Below the pieces are notes generated by a model. It saw only the letters and a program-made list of their open reading frames with translations, ran no database searches and was not told the DNA's origin. A DNA stretch of 64,000 bases, from the NCBI GenBank assembly GCA_025454395.1, contig JALOOM010000010.1, forward strand, positions 1 through 64,000, in the 5' to 3' direction. The position numbers and the translations under genes were made by a program. The DNA comes from Elainella sp. Prado103 (GTDB taxonomy: Bacteria > Cyanobacteriota > Cyanobacteriia > Elainellales > Elainellaceae). Shown one piece after another: positions 35,401-43,769 of the stretch; the first letter of the stretch is position 1, and each line of letters starts with the position of its first letter.

Positions 35401-38400
35401 AAAAATCAACCAAATTGTGCCCGCTGTTCCAGATGGGGTTCGTTGGGTTGATGGAATTTGGGGTTTCCAAACTACGTTGTAGAGATAATTTTGCCCATCT
35501 AGATTTTGCCCATCTAGATTTTGCCCATCTAGATTTTGTCCATCGAGTGGCTCACTGAACTGATCGATCGAGTCCACCTCAGTTTGAGCGAAAGACGGGG
35601 GGAGAGGTTGGGCTAGAGGCGCGGTTGCAGGGGAGGCTAAACGCTGAAGCGTAAACCCGTGAACCTGCACCAGTAAACTGCCTGCTGCATCAAACAATTG
35701 GATCTCAGCCGTGATCAGGTTGGCTGTGACCTGCGTGATCTGAACTGCACCCCAAAAACAATTGGCTGTTGGATCTGGAAATTGGATCACGCTGACCTGC
35801 TCGACCGCGATCGGTAAGCAACGATGGGATGAGGTCGAAGTCGCCTCTGGATCGGGCTGGATGGCATCCGGAATCAATGCCACTAGGACTTGGCAGGCGT
35901 TATCCAGTAAGACCGGATGAATTGAATAATCAACCTGTGCCAGTTGCACCGGAGCAGGTAACTGTATGCGAGCGAAAGCCTGCTGTTCACTCAACCAGAT
36001 TTGATCGATCGCTTGAAAGGCTGCACCGTAATTTAAGCCCTGGTTTCGACAGTGTTGATAATGAGCAAGGGCTGATCGCGTTTGGGCAAACTGTTGACAA
36101 TGGGAATCTAGATCGATCTGGGTTGATGCAGACTGGGATGCTTCCGAAGCAGTGGATCCTCCTACCATAGCGGTGCAGTGTAGTTGCCACTGATCGGTAT
36201 CAGGATCACTGAGACTATAAATTTGAACTTGTCGATCGGCTTTGCGGTAAATCAGTTGCGTGGTGATCGGTTGATCAGAGAGTAGTAATGGTTGAGGGAA
36301 GTGAACTGATTGGAAAGCGATTGGAGCAGACTGTTCGGTAGGCTGATGGATAGATCGCAGTGCTGTCAGCAACATTTCCAGGTAGCCGGCTGCTGGAAAC
36401 CAAATTTGTCGATCGATACAATGATCGAATAAAAAATTTGGAAGATTAGAGTGTATATTGGTTTGAAATAATATCGTAGCCGGTGAAGTAATTCTTTGAC
36501 CAAGTAGAGGATGAGATTTTAAGCTAGAAGTGGTTAACTCTAAACTAGAAGGAGTTGATTTTAAGCTAGAAGCCTGAGGTAACGGTTGAACAACTGGGCG
36601 ATCGAGCCAGTAGCGTTGACGTTGGAAGGGATAGTGGGGAAGAGACAAAATCTGATGGGAATAGCCAATGTGCAGAGCCTGCCAGTGAATTGGATGACCT
36701 GCTGTGTAGAGGGCACTGAGTGTAGTCAGGATAGAATGCCAGTCTGATCGATCGGGGTGCAGGCTGGGCAAGTATGTTTTTCCGATCCCACTGTGTTGCG
36801 CAATCCGAATTAAAGTTGGTTTTGCTCCACACTCTAAGAGTTGAGTACAGCTTAACTCAGCCAGACGCTGCAAAGCTACACCAAACCGAACCGGGCGAAC
36901 AATTTGCTGTACCCAATAGTCTGGAGTGGACATCTCAGCATCAATAAGCGTTCCAGTGACGGTAGAAATGATCGATCGTTGCGGTAATTGATAGGAAATT
37001 GTGCGAGCAAGCTGGGCAAAATCCGCTAGCATCGGCCGCATCATCTCAGAGTGGAAAGCATGAGAAACTTGCAGTAACTGAGTTGCAATCCCTCGTTTCC
37101 CAAACTGTCGGAGGAATTCTGCTACATCATCACCAGTCCCAGAGACAACCACATGACGATCGCTATTCACTGCTGCAATTGCAAGCGCATGTTGTTCAGC
37201 TTGAATCCAGGCTTGCACTTCGGATTCACTCGCCATTACGGATGCCATACTCCCCGACGGTAATGCCTGCATCAGGGCACCTCTAGCGACGACCAGTTTT
37301 AGGGCATCTTCCAGGCTAAACACATCGGCCAAACAAGCGGCCACATACTCCCCAATGCTATGCCCAATCATCACCCTGGGTTCTAGTCCACAAGCTTGCC
37401 AGAATTGGGCTAACCCATACTCGATCGCAAACAGAGCAGGCTGGGCAAAGCGGGTTTCCTCTAATCGATCAGACTGTTTCAGGATATCTAAAATCGATCG
37501 CCCGAAGGTGGGGAATAAAATTTGATCACAACGATCGATTGTCTCCCGAAAAACAGCACAGGTTTCATAGAGTTGCTGTCCCATCCCAGCGTACTGTGAA
37601 CCTTGTCCTGTAAAGAGCCAGGCCATCGGTGGGGGTGTCGGAGCCACAGGATCTGGTGGAAGAGCATTGGCTTTCTGGAGCCAGTCTGCTAATTGGTGTT
37701 GCAGATCGGCTGGAGATGACGCGATCCAACTCTGACGATGGGCAAAGTGGGATCGCCCAGTTTGAGCAGTGAAGCACAGATCAGCCAGCGAAACCGGTGT
37801 TTCAGCCAACCCTCTCAAATAGTGTTCGACCATTTCCGTTAAGGCGGCTGGGGTTTTGGCAGCAAGCGGCAATAAATAGGGCGATCGAGGATCGGTTGGG
37901 CTGGAGTTGGGAGGAGCCTCTTCGAGAATCACATGCGCATTGGTGCCACCGATTCCCAACGAGTTGACCCCAGCACGTCGAGGATAGGCTTGTGCCTGCC
38001 AGTCTTGCAGTTGTGTGTTGACATAAAATGGGGTTTGCTCGAATTGAATTTGCGGATTAGGATTGTGAAAGTGAAGGCTGGGCGGAATTTTTTGATGATA
38101 GAGGCAGAGAACAGTCTTGATAAAGCCAACTACGCCTGAAGCAATATTCAGGTGCCCAACATTGGACTTGACAGAACCGATCGCACAAAACTGATTGGCG
38201 GCCGTGCTGAGTCGGAAGGCTTGCGTGAGACCAGCAATTTCGATCGGATCTCCTAAAATCGTTCCCGTTCCATGAGCTTCAACATAACCAATTGTCTCTG
38301 CGGGAACCTCTGCGATCTCTAGAGCAGAAGCTGTTACGGTTGCCTGTCCTTGAGCACTAGGGGCAAAATATCCGACTTTTTGGCTCCCATCATTACCGAT

Positions 38401-41304
38401 CGCTGAACCTTTGATCACTGCATAAATACGATCCCCATCTGCCAGCGCCCGATCGAGCCGTTTAAGCAACACGAGCCCTACCCCACTGCCAAAAATGGTT
38501 CCACTCGCTTGAGCATCAAACGCCCGACAATGCCCATCGGAAGTCAGAATCATGCCATCCCGATAGAGATGTCCGACCTGCTGTGGCGTATGCACCGATA
38601 CCCCACCTGCTAAAGCCATCTCGCATTCTCCATTCAACAAGCTCTGCCGCGCCAGATGGATCGCCACCAAGGAAGTGGAGCAGGCTGTTTGCACATTCAT
38701 ACTCGGCCCTGTTAAGTTGAGTTTATAGGAAATCCGAGTTGTCAGGTAGTCTTTATCATTGGCGGTTGTGAGCTGAAAACCACCGAATGAGCTGAGGGTG
38801 AGTACTTGCAAAGAATCTTGTTCGTCAAGCTGATCGCGATTAGGATAAACGTGATTCAGCAAGTAGGTATTCATTGACGCGCCTGCATATAAACCGATCG
38901 CGTTCTGGTTCTGGAGCGGATCATAACCGGCATCCTCTAAACATTCCCAGGCACATTCCAGTAATAATCGTTGCTGTGGATCGAGTAAACTGGCTTCCTT
39001 CGGTGTGTAGCCAAAGAAGTCAGCATCGAAAGCAGCGATATCACAGTCCAGAATGGGGCTAGCTTTGACATAGTCAGGATGATTGACGAGATCCGGATCA
39101 ACCCCTGATGCAATAATTTCTGCTGTGCTAAACCCATGGATCGACTCCACACCTGCCTGAAGATTTTGCCAAAATGCCTCAATCGAGTTAGCTCCTGGAA
39201 AGCGACCGGCCATGCCGATGACCGCAATTTCTGGCTGCTCTGCGGTTGGTTTGGAGCGAGCGGAACGATCCCGTTGCGGTAATGGAGTCGGTTCTAAGCA
39301 GCGAGCCAGACTGGCAATGGTCGGGTATTGAAACAACATGACGGCTGTGAAGGCTGGATCGATTTCGGTCTGAAGGCGTTGGAGTACCTGCATGAGCAAG
39401 AGGGACGTGCCACCCAATTCAAAAAAATGATCGTGAATCCCTACGGTCTCCAGCCCCAGCACCGATCGCCAAATTGCGGCAATTTGCTGTTCGCGCTGGC
39501 TACGAGGTCGATCGATCCCCGTGACCTGGGTAAGGGCAATGGTGACTGTTTGCAGCATGGCATCAAATTCTCCGGATGCAAATTGCTGCGCCAGTTGAGT
39601 GCGTTGAATTTTTCCCAGATTCGTTTTGGGAATGGCAGTTGCAGTCACCGGAATCACATAGGTGGGCGTTACCCCGATCGCCTCCCTAACTTGCTTTCTG
39701 ACAGCTTTAACCAACTGTTGCAGGGCAGTTGGTTGACTGATCGACTCCATTGCTACCGGGACACAAAAGATCGCTAACCGATCGGTATCATCTGTTGAAC
39801 GACGCACGGCACAGGCTGCTGTGAAAGACACCTGGATAATATCTAACTCCTCCACTGCAGCCTCAATTTCATGTCCGTAATAGTTGACACCATGAATGAC
39901 GATTTCATTTTTTTGTCGTCCGGTGATAGTCAACTTTCCCATTCTCAAATAGCCCAGATCACCTGTATCTAACCAGCCATCGGCAGTAAACACCTGCTGA
40001 TCCAGGTCGGGTCGCTGATAGTAACCCACCATGATCGTGGCACCCTGAACTTGTAATCGGCCGATCGTTCCTTCCGGTAAGATTTGATTCTGTTGATTGA
40101 CGATCCGCAATGAAATGCCCGGAATGGGTGTGCCTACTTCCACAAAACTATCCTGGTCGTTGGTCTGCTGAGAAAACTGCTGAGAATGGACGATCCCAGA
40201 ACAGGTTTCCGACATGCCATAGCCTGGGCTCAGAACGGTATCTCCCAACCCCTGCGGGCGTAATAGATCTAAAAAACGCCGGGTTGTTCTGCCCACCACT
40301 GCCTCTGCCCCATTGCCCATCCAGCGCAGACAGGACAGATCCCAGGATCGGGCTACCACTGTATCCGATCGATCGCAGATCAGCCCATAGGCAAAATTGG
40401 GCGCCCAAGTGTGCGTGACACGAAATCGATCGATCAAATCCAACCAGCGGAGCGGATCTGGCAAGATCAGTTCATTCGAGACCTGAATTTGAGGACAGCC
40501 CAATGCGACTTGCGTGAGATGAAACATCACGAGGCTGGCCACATGCTCTAGTGGCATCCAGTTGAGACAAACAGAAGTAGGGTCAAGCTGATTGGCAGTG
40601 ATCATGCCGTGAATGCTGGCAAGAATATTGTAGTGACTCAGTTGAACCCCTTTAGGAGTACCAGTACTGCCGGAGGTGAAAAGGAGCAAACTGAGGGTTG
40701 CCGGATCGGTTGGGGGGGGAGGGCTGCTGGTCAGAGCCCCGGAGAGAGCAGGCGTTGCCAGTTGATCGAGGAGGCGAATCGGGCAAGGGAGCTGATGATG
40801 GTGACAAAACTGCTCTAAAGGGGATTGCAGAGCCGATTCAGTCAGGATCAGGGGGGGCTGGAGGGTCGTGAGGGCATAGGTGAGGAGACTGGCTTTGCTG
40901 CGATCGGTTTCGTAGTCGGTTGGAACTGCGATCGGTACAGGAATGAAGCCTCCCAGAAAACAGGCCCATAGCCCGGTGAGAAAATGTTGGCTATGGTGAC
41001 AATGCAAAACCACAAAGTCTTGGGGTTGTAAGCCTGCCAGATGTAACGCTTGCCAAACTGAGTGGGCTGAATGCCAGAGATCTGCATAGGTTTGGATGGT
41101 TTCACCGCTAACAGTTAGGTGAGTCAACGTGGCAGGACTGGAGTGGGTGGCAGCCCGATACAGCAATTGAGCTAAGGAGGGTTGGGTGTCAAAATCGGCA
41201 GGTAGATCCGCACCCACAATGATGGAGCAGGGAATTGGCAGGTCAATTGATGATCCCATCTCTGGTTGGTTTGACAGTGTGTATTGACTTTGATCCTCAC
41301 CCAT
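32470..41304 (-). CDS. Modular type I polyketide synthase: AL-ACP-KS-AT-DH-ER-KR-ACP
   Basis: About 2944 residues from the ATG at 41304 (AGGA 8 nt upstream; an ATG at 41310 and a TTG at 41367 are alternatives). An adenylate-forming domain (~10-590; SGSTGTPKG ~210, terminal GKIQR Lys ~565) loads ACP1 (GGTSL, Ser634). The ketosynthase has Cys875, His1011 and His1051. The acyltransferase has Ser1316 in GHSIGEY and HAFH, predicting malonyl-CoA. The dehydratase has His1628 and Asp1801. A structural KR-like segment precedes an enoylreductase (HAAAGGVG ~2343) and a ketoreductase (GGTGGIG ~2530, Tyr2680). ACP2 carries Ser2845 (GMDSL). The chain ends in an acidic helix (SEAEAEAMLLATLE) typical of cyanobacterial PKS tails. 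All sites are intact; there is no thioesterase. It would activate an acid starter and add one fully reduced two-carbon unit. Four LDGQN repeats mark a linker. Confidence 0.95.
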   Translation of the reverse strand: MGEDQSQYTLSNQPEMGSSIDLPIPCSIIVGADLPADFDTQPSLAQLLYRAATHSSPATLTHLTVSGETIQTYADLWHSAHSVWQALHLAGLQPQDFVVLHCHHSQHFLTGLWACFLGGFIPVPIAVPTDYETDRSKASLLTYALTTLQPPLILTESALQSPLEQFCHHHQLPCPIRLLDQLATPALSGALTSSPPPPTDPATLSLLLFTSGSTGTPKGVQLSHYNILASIHGMITANQLDPTSVCLNWMPLEHVASLVMFHLTQVALGCPQIQVSNELILPDPLRWLDLIDRFRVTHTWAPNFAYGLICDRSDTVVARSWDLSCLRWMGNGAEAVVGRTTRRFLDLLRPQGLGDTVLSPGYGMSETCSGIVHSQQFSQQTNDQDSFVEVGTPIPGISLRIVNQQNQILPEGTIGRLQVQGATIMVGYYQRPDLDQQVFTADGWLDTGDLGYLRMGKLTITGRQKNEIVIHGVNYYGHEIEAAVEELDIIQVSFTAACAVRRSTDDTDRLAIFCVPVAMESISQPTALQQLVKAVRKQVREAIGVTPTYVIPVTATAIPKTNLGKIQRTQLAQQFASGEFDAMLQTVTIALTQVTGIDRPRSQREQQIAAIWRSVLGLETVGIHDHFFELGGTSLLLMQVLQRLQTEIDPAFTAVMLFQYPTIASLARCLEPTPLPQRDRSARSKPTAEQPEIAVIGMAGRFPGANSIEAFWQNLQAGVESIHGFSTAEIIASGVDPDLVNHPDYVKASPILDCDIAAFDADFFGYTPKEASLLDPQQRLLLECAWECLEDAGYDPLQNQNAIGLYAGASMNTYLLNHVYPNRDQLDEQDSLQVLTLSSFGGFQLTTANDKDYLTTRISYKLNLTGPSMNVQTACSTSLVAIHLARQSLLNGECEMALAGGVSVHTPQQVGHLYRDGMILTSDGHCRAFDAQASGTIFGSGVGLVLLKRLDRALADGDRIYAVIKGSAIGNDGSQKVGYFAPSAQGQATVTASALEIAEVPAETIGYVEAHGTGTILGDPIEIAGLTQAFRLSTAANQFCAIGSVKSNVGHLNIASGVVGFIKTVLCLYHQKIPPSLHFHNPNPQIQFEQTPFYVNTQLQDWQAQAYPRRAGVNSLGIGGTNAHVILEEAPPNSSPTDPRSPYLLPLAAKTPAALTEMVEHYLRGLAETPVSLADLCFTAQTGRSHFAHRQSWIASSPADLQHQLADWLQKANALPPDPVAPTPPPMAWLFTGQGSQYAGMGQQLYETCAVFRETIDRCDQILFPTFGRSILDILKQSDRLEETRFAQPALFAIEYGLAQFWQACGLEPRVMIGHSIGEYVAACLADVFSLEDALKLVVARGALMQALPSGSMASVMASESEVQAWIQAEQHALAIAAVNSDRHVVVSGTGDDVAEFLRQFGKRGIATQLLQVSHAFHSEMMRPMLADFAQLARTISYQLPQRSIISTVTGTLIDAEMSTPDYWVQQIVRPVRFGVALQRLAELSCTQLLECGAKPTLIRIAQHSGIGKTYLPSLHPDRSDWHSILTTLSALYTAGHPIHWQALHIGYSHQILSLPHYPFQRQRYWLDRPVVQPLPQASSLKSTPSSLELTTSSLKSHPLLGQRITSPATILFQTNIHSNLPNFLFDHCIDRQIWFPAAGYLEMLLTALRSIHQPTEQSAPIAFQSVHFPQPLLLSDQPITTQLIYRKADRQVQIYSLSDPDTDQWQLHCTAMVGGSTASEASQSASTQIDLDSHCQQFAQTRSALAHYQHCRNQGLNYGAAFQAIDQIWLSEQQAFARIQLPAPVQLAQVDYSIHPVLLDNACQVLVALIPDAIQPDPEATSTSSHRCLPIAVEQVSVIQFPDPTANCFWGAVQITQVTANLITAEIQLFDAAGSLLVQVHGFTLQRLASPATAPLAQPLPPSFAQTEVDSIDQFSEPLDGQNLDGQNLDGQNLDGQNYLYNVVWKPQIPSTQRTPSGTAGTIWLIFADSSRLTPAIIDRIIVAQQIYHLIYPKSDSENHSLYPASDHMHWIDPADPTEFTRLLIELGQQGNLGGILYGWGLEAQWTEQTQVVTEPLQGLLHLVQALATVIFPKPPRCWLITAGAQTIDAPGASDSENRDLCDPFQSSLWGLIKTVRLEHPELSLYCLDFDPDILWNPAHPDQWTASVELIWEYLQSTNPPEAIGLRDRQIYLPRLVPHFAFQTHANLFAPSDSPDPTCSSLELTCLHPGDLNTLTWQPTSRRAPAAHEVEIRVQASGLNFRDLLNALGQVPGITHPLGLECAGEIVALGTAVCQFKLGDRVMAIAIGSFSQFVTVDAALVVPHPPHLTGLEAATLPTAFLTATYALRYLGQLQPGERVLIHAAAGGVGQAAIQIAQQIGAEILATASPGKWDWLKSQGITQIYNSRTTDFAAAIQAIGGVDVVLNCLTGDFIPQSLAVLRSGGRFLEIGKIGIWSAAQVATLRPDVSYHPIDLMTLTQTQPTQIQALLQQVRADLVSSMQPLPYQVFMPTQVVDAFRTMQQAKHRGKIVIAIEPPAPIRAEGCYIITGGTGGIGLQLVRWLIDQGATDLLLIGRQDRSSVQPLLELLQRQMGDRLKEGQVEYKITCQAVDVADFDQMLQIIPTDRPVRGIFHAAGQLDDGVLLHQTWQRFQTVMAAKVQGAWNLHRLTQKFALDQHLDHFVLFSSAASLIGSAGQSNYAAANAFLDGLAHYRRSIGLTGLSINWAAWQNTGMAKRSARLEQLPQNPRLPASSHLRAIPTSEALACLNSLLQRSLTASPLTQIGVLPIDSTWRPPASEFFAEITQSLDSFAGDHPQELWQPDRVNQADRSQLLPYLTQQVSRILGISTTMIDPQQGLAELGMDSLTVVEFRNTLQTQLGYRLPATLLFDYPTLDRLCQYLIEQSSQPSTSLSSQSASDLSSADLSANYPADLTAIDQLSEAEAEAMLLATLETLEQQADEEGE
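35488..35546. repeat. 15-bp repeat inside the PKS (LDGQN x4)
   Basis: Four tandem 15-bp copies encode LDGQN in the linker between the dehydratase and the reducing domains. The unit keeps frame. Confidence 0.85.
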
Positions 41305-41547
41305 GGCCATCTTCCTATCTCGCAATGCAAATAAGTTCAGTTCTGGTATTTCCTGATGCTTTCCCAAGGGGTTTCATCATGCTGCCTCGGTCATCCCATG
41401 TCTCGATCGATCCTCAAAATTGTTTGATTCCCTTGCGGTAAAATACATCAGAACAGCCCATTTGACCAGTTTGGCGCGGCAAAATTTCTCTTTTTGCGTT
41501 CAGTCTAGCTGGCATTCCGTTCACCCTGAAACCCATTCACCTGGAGC

Positions 41548-42744
41548 ATGGAGACAATACGGTTACAGATTTCGGACGAAACGCTGCGTGATGGCGAACA
41601 GCAGGTCGGTGTGGTATTTGAACGGGAAGACAAGCGCCAACTCGCCCATCTGATTGCCCAAACTGGTGTACATCAAATTGCTTTGATGCCTGCGATCCAT
41701 CCTACTGAAGAACATCTCGTCAAGTCTTTGGTACAGGCTGGTCTGGGGCATCGGGTTGCAGCTTCTACCATGATGATGCGACCGTTGATCGATCAAGCAA
41801 AGACTTGTGGAGTCGAACAAATTATTTTATTTAACGCCGTATCCGATCGATTGTTGTTTCTGCGCGATCCAGACATGCGGCAGCATTCAATCTATCGCAA
41901 TCAGACAATTGACGATCGAATTCCACCTCCTATTATCGATCGAATTCGTCAAAACATGCTGAGAAATGTGCTGAAACACCTCCAATATGCAGCCGAACTA
42001 GGGCTAAAGATTTGCTTTGCTGCTGAAGATGCCAGTCGAGCTGATTTTGATTTTTTGGTAGAGTGCATTCGAGCCTTCATGCCCTACCTCGATCGATTTT
42101 TGTTGTGCGATACGGTCGGGATTCTGACCCCTGAGAAAACCTATATCTGGATTCATGATTTGCTGCAATGTACGGAGCAAGCCGCCCTTTCAGTGCATTT
42201 TCATAATGATATGGGACTGGCTTTAGAAAATACGATTCAAGCGATACGGGCGGGTGCCATGGGCATTTCCGGGACTTTTGGCGGGATTGGAGAACGAGCA
42301 GGCAATGTCGCTCTTGAACAGGTATTACATGGCTTACGCTTGCGATTCGGTTGGGAGGTAGAAGGCATCGAATATGCCGCCTTGACCGCCGTGACAGACT
42401 ACCTCGATCGCCGAAACATCCGTGCTCATCCACCCTACTCTCAACAAGCCCAGCGCTGTGAAACCGGCATTCACGTTAATTCTATGTTGCGTGATCATCA
42501 TAGCTACGCCATTTTCCCCCATGGCACACCCGAAATTTGGTTTGGCAAATGCAGTGGCTCTAGCAATTTTCAATATCTATTTGAGCGACACTTACAGCGA
42601 TCCCTCAACCGTGATCAGTATGAACGACTGCGATCAACTATCAAAGTTCTCTCGATTCAACAAAAGCGATCGTTCTCAGTCAGCGAAGTATTAGAGATGT
42701 TGGAACAAGGGCTATTAGAAGTTGAAATCAACTTAGACCTCTAA
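41548..42744 (+). CDS. LeuA/homocitrate-synthase-like acyltransferase (HphA-like)
   Basis: 398 residues of the DRE-TIM metallolyase family, which condense acetyl-CoA with a 2-oxo acid. Landmarks: SDETLRDGEQQ (Asp10, Arg14), the metal-binding HFHND (His217, His219), and GGIGERAGN (Asn ~253). The (beta/alpha)8 barrel and a short linker are present, but the ~120-residue C-terminal leucine-binding regulatory domain of 2-isopropylmalate synthase is absent, so it should not be feedback-inhibited in the usual way. Together with the LeuD-LeuC fusion it resembles HphA of homophenylalanine/homotyrosine synthesis. Homocitrate, citramalate or isopropylmalate synthase are alternatives. It is divergent from the PKS across ~240 bp. 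Confidence 0.82.
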   Translation: METIRLQISDETLRDGEQQVGVVFEREDKRQLAHLIAQTGVHQIALMPAIHPTEEHLVKSLVQAGLGHRVAASTMMMRPLIDQAKTCGVEQIILFNAVSDRLLFLRDPDMRQHSIYRNQTIDDRIPPPIIDRIRQNMLRNVLKHLQYAAELGLKICFAAEDASRADFDFLVECIRAFMPYLDRFLLCDTVGILTPEKTYIWIHDLLQCTEQAALSVHFHNDMGLALENTIQAIRAGAMGISGTFGGIGERAGNVALEQVLHGLRLRFGWEVEGIEYAALTAVTDYLDRRNIRAHPPYSQQAQRCETGIHVNSMLRDHHSYAIFPHGTPEIWFGKCSGSSNFQYLFERHLQRSLNRDQYERLRSTIKVLSIQQKRSFSVSEVLEMLEQGLLEVEINLDL

Positions 42745-42960
42745 GCTTTGATATCCTGTCTGTAGGTGCAGCAGGACAAAGTAAGCCAAATTGCGGGCTG
42801 GGCTGGTCTTGAGGGGTTAAGCTTTATTCCAATCAAACCGATCACCCAATCAAACCGATCGAATCAAACCGATCGCCTCATCTACACCTCACCGCAACCG
42901 TTAGACAGCAAGAGTCTCTTAGTATTAGAGCTAGTAGTATTAGAGCTAGCAAACATCCAG

Positions 42961-43698
42961 ATGAGTACATACATTGCTGCTTTGACTGATTTACACCGTG
43001 GACTTGACCGGAAAGGGCCAGGTGACTCTAACTTCTCGCGCCATATTTTGAGCAATCTTTCGACTTTGCCGCTGAAGCCACGAATAGCTGATCTAGGATG
43101 TGGAAGCGGTGCCAGTGCATTGCTGCTTGCACAACACTACCAAAGCCCTGTCATGGCAGTAGATGCCTCATCAGTTTTTATCGCCGAACTCAAAGCTCGC
43201 GCAAAACAGCTTGGTCTTGAGCATTTAATCATTCCAATTCAGGGTGATATGGCTAAACTCGATTGGCCAGTAGGTTCGGTTGACCTACTTTGGTCTGAGG
43301 GGGCTGCTTATAATCTTGGGTTTGAGCAGGCTCTTACAATCTGGCGGCCGCTTCTTGCCGCTGGCGGCATTGCCGTCATATCAGAGCTGAGTTGGTTTAC
43401 GGATAATCTGCCAGAGCCTGCGATCACGTATTGGCAAAACGCCTATCCGATGATGGGTACCGAGGTTGAGAATATCGATCGGGCTAATCGGTCTGGCTTT
43501 AGCGTACTTTCTACGCATCGGTTGCCGAGTCAGGCTTGGTGGGTCAATTATTATCAACCACTCCGCGAGCGGATGCAGCAGATCGAAATCACCCCAAGTA
43601 CTCAATTAGTGATTCGGGAAACTGAAGAAGAGATGGGACTGTTTGAAAAATTCAGCGACTTGTATGGTTATACGTTCTATGTTCTGCAAGCAGCTTAG
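42961..43698 (+). CDS. Class I SAM-dependent methyltransferase
   Basis: 245 residues from the ATG at 42961. The frame is open further upstream to 42766, but that part is repetitive (tandem aatcaaaccgatc units and a duplicated TTAGAGCTAGTAG) and does not look like protein. The SAM-binding motif I is IADLGCGSG (~42-50), motif II an acidic AVDAS, and a GDMAKLDW motif follows. The substrate is not evident; relatives include small-molecule C-, N- or O-methyltransferases. It follows the HphA-like gene in the same direction with a 216-bp gap. A role in tailoring the product of the locus is inference. Confidence 0.75.
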   Translation: MSTYIAALTDLHRGLDRKGPGDSNFSRHILSNLSTLPLKPRIADLGCGSGASALLLAQHYQSPVMAVDASSVFIAELKARAKQLGLEHLIIPIQGDMAKLDWPVGSVDLLWSEGAAYNLGFEQALTIWRPLLAAGGIAVISELSWFTDNLPEPAITYWQNAYPMMGTEVENIDRANRSGFSVLSTHRLPSQAWWVNYYQPLRERMQQIEITPSTQLVIRETEEEMGLFEKFSDLYGYTFYVLQAA

Positions 43699-43769
43699 AA
43701 AAAAGCCATCCTCCCATCAATTCGAATCGGACGGTGGTTGAAGTTCACAGGTGTTGAGTTCAAGTTTGT

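Noticed and set aside
42766-42960. N-terminal extension of the methyltransferase
   Set aside because: The in-frame upstream stretch is translated intergenic repeats; the ATG at 42961 gives a normal methyltransferase with motif I at residue ~42.
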